Below, piece after piece: positions 18,092-27,058 of a stretch of 64,000 nucleotides of DNA. Source of the stretch: UMGS363 sp051881815 (GTDB lineage: Bacteria > Bacillota > Clostridia > Oscillospirales > Ruminococcaceae). Made by a program: the position numbers and the translations under genes. Within the stretch, counting starts at the first letter, position 1; every line of letters starts with the position of its first letter. The stretch spans positions 1 to 64,000 of the forward strand of contig JBJEQP010000026.1 of assembly GCA_051881815.1 (NCBI GenBank), given 5' to 3'. The notes below the pieces were generated by a model. The model did no database searches. It was not told the DNA's origin and was given only the letters and a program-made list of their open reading frames with translations.

Positions 18092-18275
18092 AGTGAACCT
18101 CTAAAAACCTCCTTCACGGCATATTTTCTATGCCTTGCATCATCTGCTGCGTTAACAAACCTTGTAATACATCAAGTATTCCTGCGGTTTGTTGCCTTGC
18201 AGCTGATACAAGTCATGTACGAAAATCTGCGAGCAATACAAAGTATTGCTTTGTCTCGGTTTTTAGAGAACCACT
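18092..18275. repeat. Palindromic element E
   Basis: 184 bp bounded by AGTGAACCTCTAAAAACC (18092-18109) and GGTTTTTAGAGAACCACT (18258-18275), near-perfect inverted repeats. An inner hairpin, GCAATAC and GTATTGC, lies near 18230-18249. The right end touches the stop codon of the dehydratase-type gene, and the left end stops just short of the ribosome binding site of the FliD-C-like gene. This looks like a small non-autonomous mobile element. I found no second copy in the window. Confidence 0.75.
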
Positions 18276-19538
18276 TTATTTATCGTTCTGCTGTGCAAGA
18301 TTTGTCTTTGCGGTCGAAAGCATTAGCTTTATTCTGTTTTCCTGATTTACCCTTGTTGCGCCCGGGTCATAGTCGATCGCAACGATATTCGCATCGGGAT
18401 AAACGTTGCGTATCTTTCTTATCATGCCCTTGCCGATGATATGATTGGGCAGACAGCCGAACGGCTGCGCACATATAATATTGTTTACGCCGCTGCCGAT
18501 AAGCTCGACCATTTCGGCGGTAAGGAGCCAGCCTTCGCCCATTTTATTCGCAGGCGAAACATATTCCTTGCTGTTTTCCTTCGTTTCGTCAAAATGCGCA
18601 GGCGCTCTGAAACGTGAATCCTCGAATGCATTTATCATTATATCCTGCATCTTTTTAAGGAATATTTCAAGCGCACCCGAGCCTATGTATTTCTTGTATG
18701 CGATATGATAAAGCTGCGTATCGACAACGTGGTGATCGCACATAAATATGATAAAGTCAAGAAGTCCCGGAACAACAGGCTCAACGTCTTCGCTTCGGAG
18801 GAATTCTTCAAGGCAGTTGTTACCGAGCGGTGCATACTTGATGTATATCTCTCCGACGATGCCGACCTTTGCCTTTACGCTCGGGGTGTAAGCGATCTTT
18901 TCAAAGTCCTTGACCATCCGGAAAGCGTTTTTCTTGAACGAACCGATCGAGAAGCCCTCTTTGATGAGCTTGTTCTGCCAGTCTTCGATAAGCTTGTCGG
19001 TTTCGCCCTTGTTGTTTTCGTAGGGACGAACCTGATTTCCAGCCCACATAAGGATATCACCGTAGCAGATGCCGACGATAAGATCCTGAAGAAGCGGAAG
19101 AGAAAGCTTGAAGCCGGGGTTCTTTTCAAGATTTGCGATATTAAGCGAAATAACGGGAACGAATTCCATCTTGTTATTTTTGAGAGCCTTGCGGAGAAGG
19201 TTTATGTAGTTTGAAGCTCTGCAGCCGCCGCCCGTCTGGGTTATCATAAGAGCGGTCTTGTGGATATCATATTCGCCCGATTTGAGTGCATCCATCATCT
19301 GTCCGATAACGAGAAGTGCAGGATAGCAGGTATCGTTATGAACGTTGCGCAGACCCTCGTCAACGACCTTTCTGCCCGTTGAGGTGAGCAGCTTCATTCT
19401 ATATCCGTGATTATTGAATATCTTTACGATAAGTGAAAAATGGATCGGGAGCATCTGCGGAACAAGTATCGTATACTCCTGCCTCATCTCTTCGGTGAAA
19501 AGCAAACGTCCCTGTTCATTATATACGAGTTCAGCCAT
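18276..19538 (-). CDS. 2-hydroxyacyl-CoA dehydratase-family protein
   Basis: A 420-residue protein matching the C-terminal part of the large fused activator/dehydratase proteins (COG3581 type) related to 2-hydroxyglutaryl-CoA dehydratase. Conserved cysteines stand in NDTCYPALLVIG, TGGGCRASNYI and CAQPFGCLPNHI, probably binding an Fe-S cluster. The N-terminal BadF/BcrA ATPase part is not in this gene and would have to be elsewhere in the genome. A strong promoter (19589-19617) precedes it. The substrate is unknown; many members of this group have not been characterised. Confidence 0.75.
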   Translation of the reverse strand: MAELVYNEQGRLLFTEEMRQEYTILVPQMLPIHFSLIVKIFNNHGYRMKLLTSTGRKVVDEGLRNVHNDTCYPALLVIGQMMDALKSGEYDIHKTALMITQTGGGCRASNYINLLRKALKNNKMEFVPVISLNIANLEKNPGFKLSLPLLQDLIVGICYGDILMWAGNQVRPYENNKGETDKLIEDWQNKLIKEGFSIGSFKKNAFRMVKDFEKIAYTPSVKAKVGIVGEIYIKYAPLGNNCLEEFLRSEDVEPVVPGLLDFIIFMCDHHVVDTQLYHIAYKKYIGSGALEIFLKKMQDIMINAFEDSRFRAPAHFDETKENSKEYVSPANKMGEGWLLTAEMVELIGSGVNNIICAQPFGCLPNHIIGKGMIRKIRNVYPDANIVAIDYDPGATRVNQENRIKLMLSTAKTNLAQQNDK

Positions 19539-19588
19539 TAAAATTAAGCTCCTTTGCTTAAAACGATATTATTATACCAATTAAATAT

Positions 19589-19617
19589 ATTATACCACAA
19601 TGAACTGTTTTCGTCAA
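19589..19617 (-). promoter_or_regulatory. Promoter of the dehydratase-type gene
   Basis: TTGACG and TATAAT with a 17-bp spacer on the reverse strand. A second TATAAT lies about 20 bp downstream. Confidence 0.8.
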
Positions 19618-19633
19618 TAGCGTGATCGGTATT

Positions 19634-20506
19634 TTACAGTTTTTCGGCAATTTTCTTTATGTATTCGGCAAGCTCGCCGTGAAGCTCCTCATTCATAAGA
19701 CCGACCTCGACCGAAGCCTTGATAATGCCTATCCTGCTGCCCATATCGAAACGCTTCCCCGTGAAATCAACGCCTGTCATCCCCTCGGAAACAGCGACCT
19801 CACGCATAGCGTCCGTAAGCTGAAGCTCTCCGCCCTTCCCCTTCGGCGTCCTGCGCAGGACATCAAAGATATTCGGTTCAAGGATACATCTCCCGAGAAT
19901 GGAAAAATCGGAAAATTCCTCACCTTCCCGAGGCTTTTCTATCATATCGGAAACAGCATAGATTCCGCTTTCCTCCATAGGTTCAAGCTTCAGCGAGTTA
20001 TATTTGCAGATATCTTCATGCGGCACTCTGTTAATGCCGACAACGCTCTTTCCGTACTTTTCATAAGCACGGGCAAGCTGTCCGACAGCAGGGTCTTCGC
20101 CGATTATGACATCATCGCCGTACAGCACGGCAAAAGGCTCACCGTCCGCAAATTCCTCCGCACAGAGTATCGCACCGCCCAGCCCGTTCTGTACAGGCTG
20201 ACGAACGAACGAAAAATTCGCAGCCGAATATATTCTGCGGACATCTTCAAGCAGCTTTGTCTTTCCGCTTTCGGCAAGCTTTTCTTCCAGCTCGGGCGAA
20301 CGCTTAAAATGCCCCTCGATAGCTTCTTTCCCTGCCGCAGTAATGATAAGAATGTCGGTGATACCTGCGGCTGCGCACTCCTCTGCGATATACTGTACCG
20401 CAGGCTTATCCACTATCGGGAACATCTCCTTCGGCACCGCTTTTGTCGCAGGAAGAAGCCTTGTTCCGAGTCCGCCTGCAGTGATGACCGCTTTTCTGAT
20501 CTTCAT
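19634..20506 (-). CDS. galU: UTP-glucose-1-phosphate uridylyltransferase
   Basis: A 290-residue nucleotidyltransferase that makes UDP-glucose from UTP and glucose-1-phosphate, for polysaccharides, glycolipids and galactose use. The signature AGGLGTRLLPATKAVPKEM is at residues 10-28, and VDKPAVQYI and GDDVI follow in the expected places. Full family length. It is 21 bp downstream of the zinc-ribbon membrane protein gene, probably in one operon. Confidence 0.96.
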   Translation of the reverse strand: MKIRKAVITAGGLGTRLLPATKAVPKEMFPIVDKPAVQYIAEECAAAGITDILIITAAGKEAIEGHFKRSPELEEKLAESGKTKLLEDVRRIYSAANFSFVRQPVQNGLGGAILCAEEFADGEPFAVLYGDDVIIGEDPAVGQLARAYEKYGKSVVGINRVPHEDICKYNSLKLEPMEESGIYAVSDMIEKPREGEEFSDFSILGRCILEPNIFDVLRRTPKGKGGELQLTDAMREVAVSEGMTGVDFTGKRFDMGSRIGIIKASVEVGLMNEELHGELAEYIKKIAEKL

Positions 20507-20527
20507 CCTACCCCTGTCCTTTCGGTA

Positions 20528-21520
20528 TCAAGCAGTTCCTCCAATAAAGATGCTCATACTGAATGCCATATACATCAACACATAAATACAAATAAAAAGT
20601 GCAAGCCAGCCGCCCGATGTGCCGCCCTTTGAGCGGAGAGTCTGACGTATCGTGAGCGGAGTGGTCGAAGCCTTTATTTCGGCTGTGCGCTTGACCGCTT
20701 TTTTGTAGTATATCTTGTTCGCAAAAGCGCCGAAAAAGAACATCGCCGCATAGACAAGAATGTATGATAAAACGCTGACTATGCCAAACGCTGTGCTTCT
20801 TACATCAAACCCCTTTGCAAACTGCGAAAGCACGCCCACATTCATCTCCGCAAGGATCGGGATATACTGCGGAATCATAAAAATTATCCTGATAACTAAC
20901 GCAGCAAGAGCCAAAAGCGGCATTTTCCTGTATGAAAAATACATCTCCGGAATTATCATAGCCGAGAAATTCCAGCTCAAAGAGCTTCCCGTTTCCTTGA
21001 ATCTTTTGAAATTCGGAAGATAATAATGTGTGTTGCTTCCGACATAATCGGCAAGCTCGCAAAGACGAACTCCGTCAAAATCCTCATCGGGATTGTATCC
21101 GCAGAGAGGGTCGGTGAAGTTGATAAGATACGGTTCAAGATTGATCCCACCGAAATTTCCGTCATTGTTCATAGCGTCTTCCATATTTTTGCGAAGCTCC
21201 TCGTTATGACGTTCAAGCGCAGGCATCGGCGAACCGCACCTTCCGCAGAAAGCCGTCAGCTTCGGATTGACATAACCGCAGCGAGGACATACACAGTCCT
21301 TTTCGGGATCATTTTCAACGGCATCTGTCGGGACTCCCGTGTCGGGTACGGGTTTCCAGCTCCGATGAGCCTTGTGAAGCTCGGTATTTACACAGCTCCC
21401 GTATTTTTCATAGCAGGCTCTGTGGTAAGGCGTTCCGCATTCGGGGCAGACAACGACATCATCGTCTTCCCTGAACTGCTCGCTGCAGACGATACATCTG
21501 CTTCCTGTATAATCAGCCAT
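20528..21520 (-). CDS. Membrane protein with RING-like and zinc-ribbon domains
   Basis: A 330-residue protein of unknown function. The N-terminus has a RING-like zinc site (CIVC...CPECGTPYHRACYEKYGSC, about 9-43), followed by a zinc ribbon (CPRCGYVNPKLTAFCGRCG, about 78-96). Three or four hydrophobic segments fill residues 190-325. This resembles the prokaryotic RING finger family 1 followed by a DUF2628-like membrane part. Partner and activity are unknown. It has its own promoter and leads into galU. Confidence 0.75.
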   Translation of the reverse strand: MADYTGSRCIVCSEQFREDDDVVVCPECGTPYHRACYEKYGSCVNTELHKAHRSWKPVPDTGVPTDAVENDPEKDCVCPRCGYVNPKLTAFCGRCGSPMPALERHNEELRKNMEDAMNNDGNFGGINLEPYLINFTDPLCGYNPDEDFDGVRLCELADYVGSNTHYYLPNFKRFKETGSSLSWNFSAMIIPEMYFSYRKMPLLALAALVIRIIFMIPQYIPILAEMNVGVLSQFAKGFDVRSTAFGIVSVLSYILVYAAMFFFGAFANKIYYKKAVKRTAEIKASTTPLTIRQTLRSKGGTSGGWLALFICIYVLMYMAFSMSIFIGGTA

Positions 21521-21557
21521 TTATAGTAACTCCCTTAATGCAATGGTATTTTTTAAT

Positions 21558-21586
21558 AGTATATCACAACCATCCCGAAATAACAA
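21558..21586 (-). promoter_or_regulatory. Promoter of the zinc-ribbon protein-galU operon
   Basis: TTGTTA and TATACT with a 17-bp spacer on the reverse strand. Confidence 0.65.
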
Positions 21587-21638
21587 GGAGTGCGCCGATA
21601 GTTTCATCTGTTTTTCACAATATTGTATAAAAAATATG

Positions 21639-21667
21639 TTGATAATTAACAGCACCCGTGCTATAAT
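21639..21667 (+). promoter_or_regulatory. Promoter of the VTT-HAD-uvrC operon
   Basis: TTGATA and TATAAT with a 17-bp spacer, about 44 bp before the ATG of the VTT protein. Confidence 0.8.
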
Positions 21668-21710
21668 AGCGATAGCAGATATCCGAATAAAGCAGAAAGG
21701 ACTTGACAAA

Positions 21711-22442
21711 ATGAAAACCGACAGAATATCAAACCTCCGTGAAAAAATAACAAAGATCGCAAAGGCAGCATTTGCGATCGCTCCTTTTGTAATGATCGCA
21801 ATATGCGCCATACTGTATTTCACGACCTTCCGAAACATCACCGCAGAACAGCTCCTTAAATATACACCCGAAAATATATGGCTCGCCGCCGTGGTTATAA
21901 TAGCAATGTTCTCGGTAAAATCGCTGACCTTCTTTTTCCCGATGTTAGTTATCGTCACCGCCTGCGGAATGACAGCACCGAATATCTGGGCGGCACTCGC
22001 AATTAACACGATAGGCATTTTCTGTATGATGAACATTCCCTATCTCATCGGCAAATTTGCCCAAAGGGAATATGTCGAAAAGCTTGTTATGAAGCATAAA
22101 AAGATGCGTGATATCATCAGCCTTAATATGTCGAACGGCATATTTTTCGCATTTTTTCTGCGGATAATAAACTGTCTGCCATACGATGTTGTCAGTATGT
22201 TTCTCGGCTCGGTCAATATGAAGTGGCGCGACTATATCATCGGCTCAATGCTCGGAACGCTGCCGGGAATGATCTGCTGTACATTTATGGGTAATTACAT
22301 TGACGACCCTCTCTCGGTAAAATTTATACTCTCTGTCGCAATAAATGTCGGAATATCGGTAATATGCGGCATCTCTTACCTTATTTATGCAAAAAAACGC
22401 AGGAAGGAACTCTCTTCAAATGATAAAACTGATAGCGTCTGA
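21711..22442 (+). CDS. VTT-domain (TVP38/TMEM64, DedA-like) membrane protein
   Basis: A 243-residue membrane protein of the VTT group, with a hydrophobic segment near the N-terminus and the characteristic FFFP re-entrant region (FSVKSLTFFFPMLVI), followed by FLRIINCLPYDVVSMFLGS and a final helix. Relatives include DedA-type proteins that move lipids such as undecaprenyl phosphate, so an envelope role is likely but unproven. The ATG at 21711 was chosen because it follows the promoter and AGAAAGG. The end overlaps the next gene by 23 bp, so the three genes are coupled. Confidence 0.82.
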   Translation: MKTDRISNLREKITKIAKAAFAIAPFVMIAICAILYFTTFRNITAEQLLKYTPENIWLAAVVIIAMFSVKSLTFFFPMLVIVTACGMTAPNIWAALAINTIGIFCMMNIPYLIGKFAQREYVEKLVMKHKKMRDIISLNMSNGIFFAFFLRIINCLPYDVVSMFLGSVNMKWRDYIIGSMLGTLPGMICCTFMGNYIDDPLSVKFILSVAINVGISVICGISYLIYAKKRRKELSSNDKTDSV

Positions 22443-23223
22443 TATGGACGGAACACTTCTCAACGACAAAAAGGAATTTCCGCACGACTTTGACGAAGTG
22501 CTGGACAAGCTGTGTGAAAAGGGCATACACTTCGTAGTCGCAAGCGGCCGCTCCTATTCCACCCTAAAGCTCAACTTTGAGGGAAAGCTTGACAAGCTTG
22601 ACTTTATCTGCGACAACGGCGCTTATGTCATTGCGAACGGCGAGCTTGTCAGCATGAGTCTGCTCAAAAAAAGCTGCGTACAGCGACTTATCGAAATATG
22701 CCGAGGAATGGACAGAGTGACCCCCGTTCTCTGCGGCGTTCACGGAACCTATTTTGAACGCAGGGACGAGGAATTCTACAACGAGGTAACACGCTACTAT
22801 CTCCATTACACCTGCGTTGACGATATCGCAGCCGTTGACGATGATATCTTCAAGATCGCCGTCTGCGACTATAACGGCGCAGAAAAGCACTGCTATCCTG
22901 TCATCGCAAATGAGTTTGCCGATGATTTCACCGTTGCCGTAACGGGGCCGAAATGGATAGACATTATGAACAAGGGCATCAACAAGGGCGCAGCTCTTAA
23001 AGAAATTCGTGAAAAGCTCGGCATAAGCCGTGAGGAAACTATGGCTTTCGGCGACTATTTCAACGATGCGGAGCTTCTCCTTGACGCAGACTACGGCTTT
23101 GTGATGAAAAACGCTCACCCCGAAATGAAAAAATTCGGCAGATACACCGCCGAAAGCAACAATGACGAGGGTGTGACCAAAGCTATAAAAGAATATGTTC
23201 TGAAAGAGGCAAACAATGAATGA
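22420..23223 (+). CDS. Cof-type HAD-IIB phosphatase
   Basis: A 267-residue HAD hydrolase. Motif I is DMDGTLL near the N-terminus (nucleophile aspartate), motif II lies in VVASGRS and motif IV in AFGDYFNDAELL. The Cof family removes phosphate from sugar phosphates, flavin or pyridoxal phosphates; the substrate is not predictable. The start has AGGAAGGA upstream and overlaps the VTT gene; the end overlaps uvrC by 8 bp. Confidence 0.93.
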   Translation: MIKLIASDMDGTLLNDKKEFPHDFDEVLDKLCEKGIHFVVASGRSYSTLKLNFEGKLDKLDFICDNGAYVIANGELVSMSLLKKSCVQRLIEICRGMDRVTPVLCGVHGTYFERRDEEFYNEVTRYYLHYTCVDDIAAVDDDIFKIAVCDYNGAEKHCYPVIANEFADDFTVAVTGPKWIDIMNKGINKGAALKEIREKLGISREETMAFGDYFNDAELLLDADYGFVMKNAHPEMKKFGRYTAESNNDEGVTKAIKEYVLKEANNE

Positions 23224-25048
23224 ACGTCTTCCCTATCTGCGTGAAAAGACATCGCTTCTGACGACTTCGCCCGGAGTTTACCGAATGAGGGATAAAACGG
23301 GGCACATTATATATATCGGCAAGGCGAAAAACCTTCGCAACCGTGTTACAAGCTACTTCTGCAAGTCGCCCGACCACACACCGAAGGTCGCAAAAATGGT
23401 TTCCAACGTCTATGACTATGATTTTATCGTCACCGACTCGGAGTATGAAGCGCTCGTCCTTGAATGTTCACTTATAAAGCAGCATAAACCGAAGTATAAT
23501 ATCCTTTTGAAGGACGACAAGGGCTACAGCTATATCAAAATTTCGGACGAGGAATTCCCCCGTATCACCTCCGAGCTGCAGAAAAGCGGCAGCGGAAAGT
23601 TCATAGGTCCGTATACAAGCTCATTCGTTGCAACGCAGACCGTCAAGGAGGTAAACAAGGTCTTTATGCTCCCGACCTGCAAAAAGGTCTTCCCCCGTGA
23701 TTTTGGCAAGGGCAGACCCTGCCTTAATTTCCACATAAAGCAGTGTATGGGACTTTGCACGGGAAAATTTTCCTGCGATGATTACAAAGCCATAATCGAA
23801 CAGGCGGAAGAATATATCGCAAGCGGCTCGGAAGCCTCGGTCGAGAGCCTTACCGAAAAAATGAACGAAGCAGCGGAAAACCTTGAATTTGAACGTGCCG
23901 CTTCGCTCCGTGACCGCATAAACGCAATAAAAAAAGCTGCCGACAGCCAGAAGATCATAAACGAGGATATGCGTGATACCGACATCATCGCCGCAGCGCA
24001 GAACGGCAGCAATGCCTGTGTTGCCATCCTCCAATATCGTGGCGGCAGACTCACCGACCGAAGCGAGCTGCCCGTGGGCGAGATCGACGATACTGCCGTT
24101 ATGATACAGGATTTTATGCTTGCATTCTATACAACTCCCGAATCGATCCCCCGTGAGATAATCACCGAGGAAGAGATACCCGACGCCGAAATGATAAACC
24201 GCCTTTTCCGTGAAAAAAGCGGTCACGCCGTTGATATTTTCTCCCGAACAAGAGGAAAGGGTCTGAAGCTTATCAACATGGCAAAGGAGAACGCAAGCGA
24301 ATCCCTTGCTATCAAGGTCGGACGAACAGGCGCAGAGATCGTTGCTCTTGAACAGCTTGCAAAGCTTCTCGGTCTGGAAAATCCGCCGATGTATATTGAA
24401 TCCTACGATATCTCAAATCTTGCAAGCTCGGCAATGGTCGCAGGTATGATCGTCTTTGAAAACGGCAGACCGAATAAAAAGGCTTATAAAAAATTCTCGA
24501 TAAAGGAAACCGAGATACAGAACGACTATGCTTCAATGCGTGAAGTCCTGCAGCGCCGTTTCAAGCATTATAAGGACGAAAACGAAACGGACGAGGGCTT
24601 CTGCCGACTGCCCGATCTTATACTCCTTGACGGCGGCAAGGGTCAGGTCAACGCCGTTGAACCTATCCTGCGTGAAATGGGCATCAACGTTCCGCTTTTC
24701 GGCATGGTCAAGGATAACAAGCACCGCACGAGAGCCATTGCAACGGGCGGCGGTGAAATAGCCATAAGCGAAAACAAAGCGGCATTTATGCTCCTTACCA
24801 GAATACAGGACGAAGTCCACCGCTATTCAATAACCTATCAGCGCAAAAAGCACAGCAAACAGTCGTTCAGCCTTGAGATCACAAAAATTAAAGGCATCGG
24901 CGACAAAAAGGCGGAAAAGCTTCTCTCGGCTTTCAAAACAAAGGACGAGCTGAAAAAAGCCACCGCCGAGGATATCGCCAAAGCTGCAGGAATAAATATG
25001 CAGCTTGCCCGGGAGGTCAAGGATTTCATCGAAAACGAGTACAAATAA
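23216..25048 (+). CDS. uvrC: Excinuclease ABC subunit C
   Basis: A 610-residue UvrC, the nuclease that cuts on both sides of a UvrAB-bound DNA lesion. It has a GIY-YIG nuclease domain (GVYRMRDKTGHIIYIGKAKN, about 19-38), a UVR motif (about 210-240) for UvrB, an RNase H-like 3' domain (with YDISN and DGGKGQ) and a C-terminal helix-hairpin-helix (about 555-610). Length and motifs are complete. The ATG overlaps the HAD stop (ATGAATGA). Confidence 0.97.
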   Translation: MNERLPYLREKTSLLTTSPGVYRMRDKTGHIIYIGKAKNLRNRVTSYFCKSPDHTPKVAKMVSNVYDYDFIVTDSEYEALVLECSLIKQHKPKYNILLKDDKGYSYIKISDEEFPRITSELQKSGSGKFIGPYTSSFVATQTVKEVNKVFMLPTCKKVFPRDFGKGRPCLNFHIKQCMGLCTGKFSCDDYKAIIEQAEEYIASGSEASVESLTEKMNEAAENLEFERAASLRDRINAIKKAADSQKIINEDMRDTDIIAAAQNGSNACVAILQYRGGRLTDRSELPVGEIDDTAVMIQDFMLAFYTTPESIPREIITEEEIPDAEMINRLFREKSGHAVDIFSRTRGKGLKLINMAKENASESLAIKVGRTGAEIVALEQLAKLLGLENPPMYIESYDISNLASSAMVAGMIVFENGRPNKKAYKKFSIKETEIQNDYASMREVLQRRFKHYKDENETDEGFCRLPDLILLDGGKGQVNAVEPILREMGINVPLFGMVKDNKHRTRAIATGGGEIAISENKAAFMLLTRIQDEVHRYSITYQRKKHSKQSFSLEITKIKGIGDKKAEKLLSAFKTKDELKKATAEDIAKAAGINMQLAREVKDFIENEYK

Positions 25049-25088
25049 TTTACATTAATCAAATCTCCCCCTTTGGATATACTATTAA

Positions 25089-25188
25089 TACTAATCCCTC
25101 ATTAAAGTGTAGACAAAAAATCGGCGCAAAATCCATATATGCAAGATTTTGCTTGATTTTTTGTACACTTTATAATCGGGGATTAGTA
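25089..25188 (+). repeat. Hairpin mobile element, family B, copy 1
   Basis: A 100-bp element with TACTAATCCC and GGGGATTAGTA ends, inner arms ATTAAAGTGTA and TACACTTTATAAT, and a core AAAAAATCGGCGCAAAATCC related to the element at 41138-41236. It is flanked by TAA on both sides (25086-25088 and 25189-25191). It shares the TACTAAT/ATTAGTA ends with family A but has a different core. Confidence 0.85.
25149..25176 (+). promoter_or_regulatory. Possible outward promoter in the family B element
   Basis: TTGCTT and TATAAT with a 16-bp spacer, inside the right half of the element and pointing at the 91-residue gene. A further TATAAT at 25187-25192 spans the right border. Neither has been shown to act. 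Confidence 0.4.
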
Positions 25189-25215
25189 TAATATAAAAAC
25201 AAAGGGGGAATTTTT

Positions 25216-25491
25216 ATGTCCAAACAAGGAATGAACCGCATAGACCGAACACATACAAAGCCAAAGAACGAACAGGCAGCCGTTCCGCAGATCCAAGGCA
25301 AAGCGCACACATCCGATGTCAAAGCCAACCCCATAATCGCAGGAACTTCCGCACCGTCATTAAAGGTCTACCACTCGACTCCGCACAAGTCGGACAAACC
25401 GATCTCGGACGCTTATGCAGAGATCGACACCGATCTTGCCCGTGACAATCTCGAAAACGACCTCACCGCAGCAGATATTCAAGACCTTTAA
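25216..25491 (+). CDS. Hypothetical 91-residue hydrophilic protein
   Basis: I do not recognise this gene. The product is short, hydrophilic and probably largely disordered, without cysteine, signal peptide or membrane segment. It starts after a strong ribosome binding site (AAAGGGGG) and ends with a good terminator, which supports a real gene. Codon use is like that of its neighbours. It stands alone between uvrC and the convergent Vor operon, with a mobile element upstream that may supply its promoter. Confidence 0.65.
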   Translation: MSKQGMNRIDRTHTKPKNEQAAVPQIQGKAHTSDVKANPIIAGTSAPSLKVYHSTPHKSDKPISDAYAEIDTDLARDNLENDLTAADIQDL

Positions 25492-25510
25492 TTACAATCA
25501 AAAACAACGA

Positions 25511-25540
25511 AAAACACCGCCCATAAAGGACGGTGTTTTT
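25511..25540 (+). terminator. Terminator of the 91-residue gene
   Basis: AAACACCG pairs with CGGTGTTT, followed by T residues. Confidence 0.85.
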
Positions 25541-25726
25541 CGGAATTAAGGAAGTTTATGAAAAAGAAAAAATGAAAGGTTGTCTAAATTATAAAAAATA
25601 AATATCGGAATTGTTTATAAGCTATTGCTGTTTGATTTATTTTCTGAATATATTATAACATTGGTATTACCAAAAGTCAAGCGTTTGGGAAATATTTATA
25701 TGATTGCACCAAATATTTAAAAGTTT

Positions 25727-26290
25727 TTATGCAATTTTTACAAATCGACCGTTACTTCCATAATTCATACCAATTTCGATAGCTTTAAGGTTGTTTTCTA
25801 TCAGCGCAGCTTTGTGCGGAGGAATGATTTTTTCAAACACGGTTCTGATATTATCGGTAGAAGTAAAGCCTGTTTCTGCAATGAATTTTCCTGCAAGAAT
25901 AATGTTCGCACCGCCCTTGAGGTTAGGGTCTGTGTCGGTGAGTGCAGTCGCAGGAACCTTGCAGACCTTAACATCGGTACGGGTCACCTCGGCGTCAACC
26001 ATCGAGCTGTCGATAATGACCAGACCGCCCGGCTGTACCTTGTCAATGAACTTTTCAAGCGAGGGCGTGTTCATAACGATCAGCACGTTCGGATTCACCA
26101 CAAGCGGAGAGCCAATAGGTTCATCGGAAACGCAGACCGAACAGTTGCAGGTCCCGCCTCTCATTTCGGGGCCGTAGGAGGGCAGCCACGAAACCTCTTT
26201 GTCATCGTAAAGACCGAGATTTACAAGCAGCTTTCCTGCAAAAAGTATTCCCTGACCGCCAAAACCGGCAAGAAGAATATCATAATTCAT
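25727..26290 (-). CDS. 2-oxoacid:ferredoxin oxidoreductase, gamma subunit
   Basis: A 187-residue gamma subunit (GFGGQGILFAGKLL opening and PSYGPEMRGGTC), part of the enzyme that turns a 2-oxo acid plus CoA into an acyl-CoA, CO2 and reduced ferredoxin. It is the last gene of the operon P-loop-ferredoxin-alpha-beta-gamma and overlaps the beta gene by 11 bp. Branched-chain or 2-oxoglutarate substrates are both possible. Confidence 0.92.
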   Translation of the reverse strand: MNYDILLAGFGGQGILFAGKLLVNLGLYDDKEVSWLPSYGPEMRGGTCNCSVCVSDEPIGSPLVVNPNVLIVMNTPSLEKFIDKVQPGGLVIIDSSMVDAEVTRTDVKVCKVPATALTDTDPNLKGGANIILAGKFIAETGFTSTDNIRTVFEKIIPPHKAALIENNLKAIEIGMNYGSNGRFVKIA

Positions 26291-27041
26291 TTTGAGCAGC
26301 CTCCTTTGTTACATCTTTGTATGCTCCGAGCGGATAGAACGGTATCATCACTTCATCGATCTTCTGCAAAGCCTCGGTCGGCGAAACTCCCCAGTTTGTC
26401 GGGCAGGAGGAAAGTACTTCGATTATTGAGAAGCCACGCTTTGCCTTCTGGTTTTCAAAAGCCTTGCGAATGGCCTTTTTCGCCGCTTTTATATGAGGAA
26501 CGGTATTGACCGCCACTCTTTCCGCAAGTGCAACACCGTCAAGAACGGAGAGCATCTCCACCATTTTTATCGGATTTCCCGCAATGGAAACATCTCTGCC
26601 ATAAGGGGTCGTCTGAGTTACCTGTCCGGGGAGCGAGGTCGGAGCCATCTGTCCGCCCGTCATTCCGTATATGGCGTTGTTTACGAAGATAACAACGATG
26701 TTTTCCCCTCTCGTTGCGGCGTGTACGGTTTCTGCTGTTCCGATCGCAGCACAGTCACCGTCGCCCTGATAGGTGAAAACGAACTTGTCGGGAAGAGCTC
26801 TTTTTACGCCCGTTGCTGTTGCAGGCGCTCTTCCGTGAGCAGCTTCTATCATATCACAGTTAAAGTAATCATAAGCCATTACAGCGCATCCGACAGGCGC
26901 AACACCTATCGTATCGCCTTCAATGCCCATTTCATCTATGACCTCCGCAATAAGGCGGTGTATAATGCCGTGTGTGCAGCCCGGGCAGTAGTGCGTGGGC
27001 ACATCGGTAAGGCTTTTAGGTCTGTCAAAAATCACAGCCAT
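26280..27041 (-). CDS. 2-oxoacid:ferredoxin oxidoreductase, beta subunit
   Basis: A 253-residue thiamine-diphosphate subunit. CPGCTHGI (about 18-25) is the usual cluster and cofactor start, GDGDCAAIG begins the ThDP motif and NNAIYGMTGGQ lies after it. The protein works with the alpha and gamma subunits and the small ferredoxin. The ATG has GAAAGGAT upstream. Gene order is as in Vor/Kor operons of other anaerobes. Confidence 0.93.
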   Translation of the reverse strand: MAVIFDRPKSLTDVPTHYCPGCTHGIIHRLIAEVIDEMGIEGDTIGVAPVGCAVMAYDYFNCDMIEAAHGRAPATATGVKRALPDKFVFTYQGDGDCAAIGTAETVHAATRGENIVVIFVNNAIYGMTGGQMAPTSLPGQVTQTTPYGRDVSIAGNPIKMVEMLSVLDGVALAERVAVNTVPHIKAAKKAIRKAFENQKAKRGFSIIEVLSSCPTNWGVSPTEALQKIDEVMIPFYPLGAYKDVTKEAAQNEL

Positions 27042-27058
27042 TGCAAATTATCCTTTCG

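Noticed and set aside
19622..20632. 336-codon forward-strand ORF
   Set aside because: It runs antisense to galU, a complete conserved enzyme, and has no ribosome binding site.
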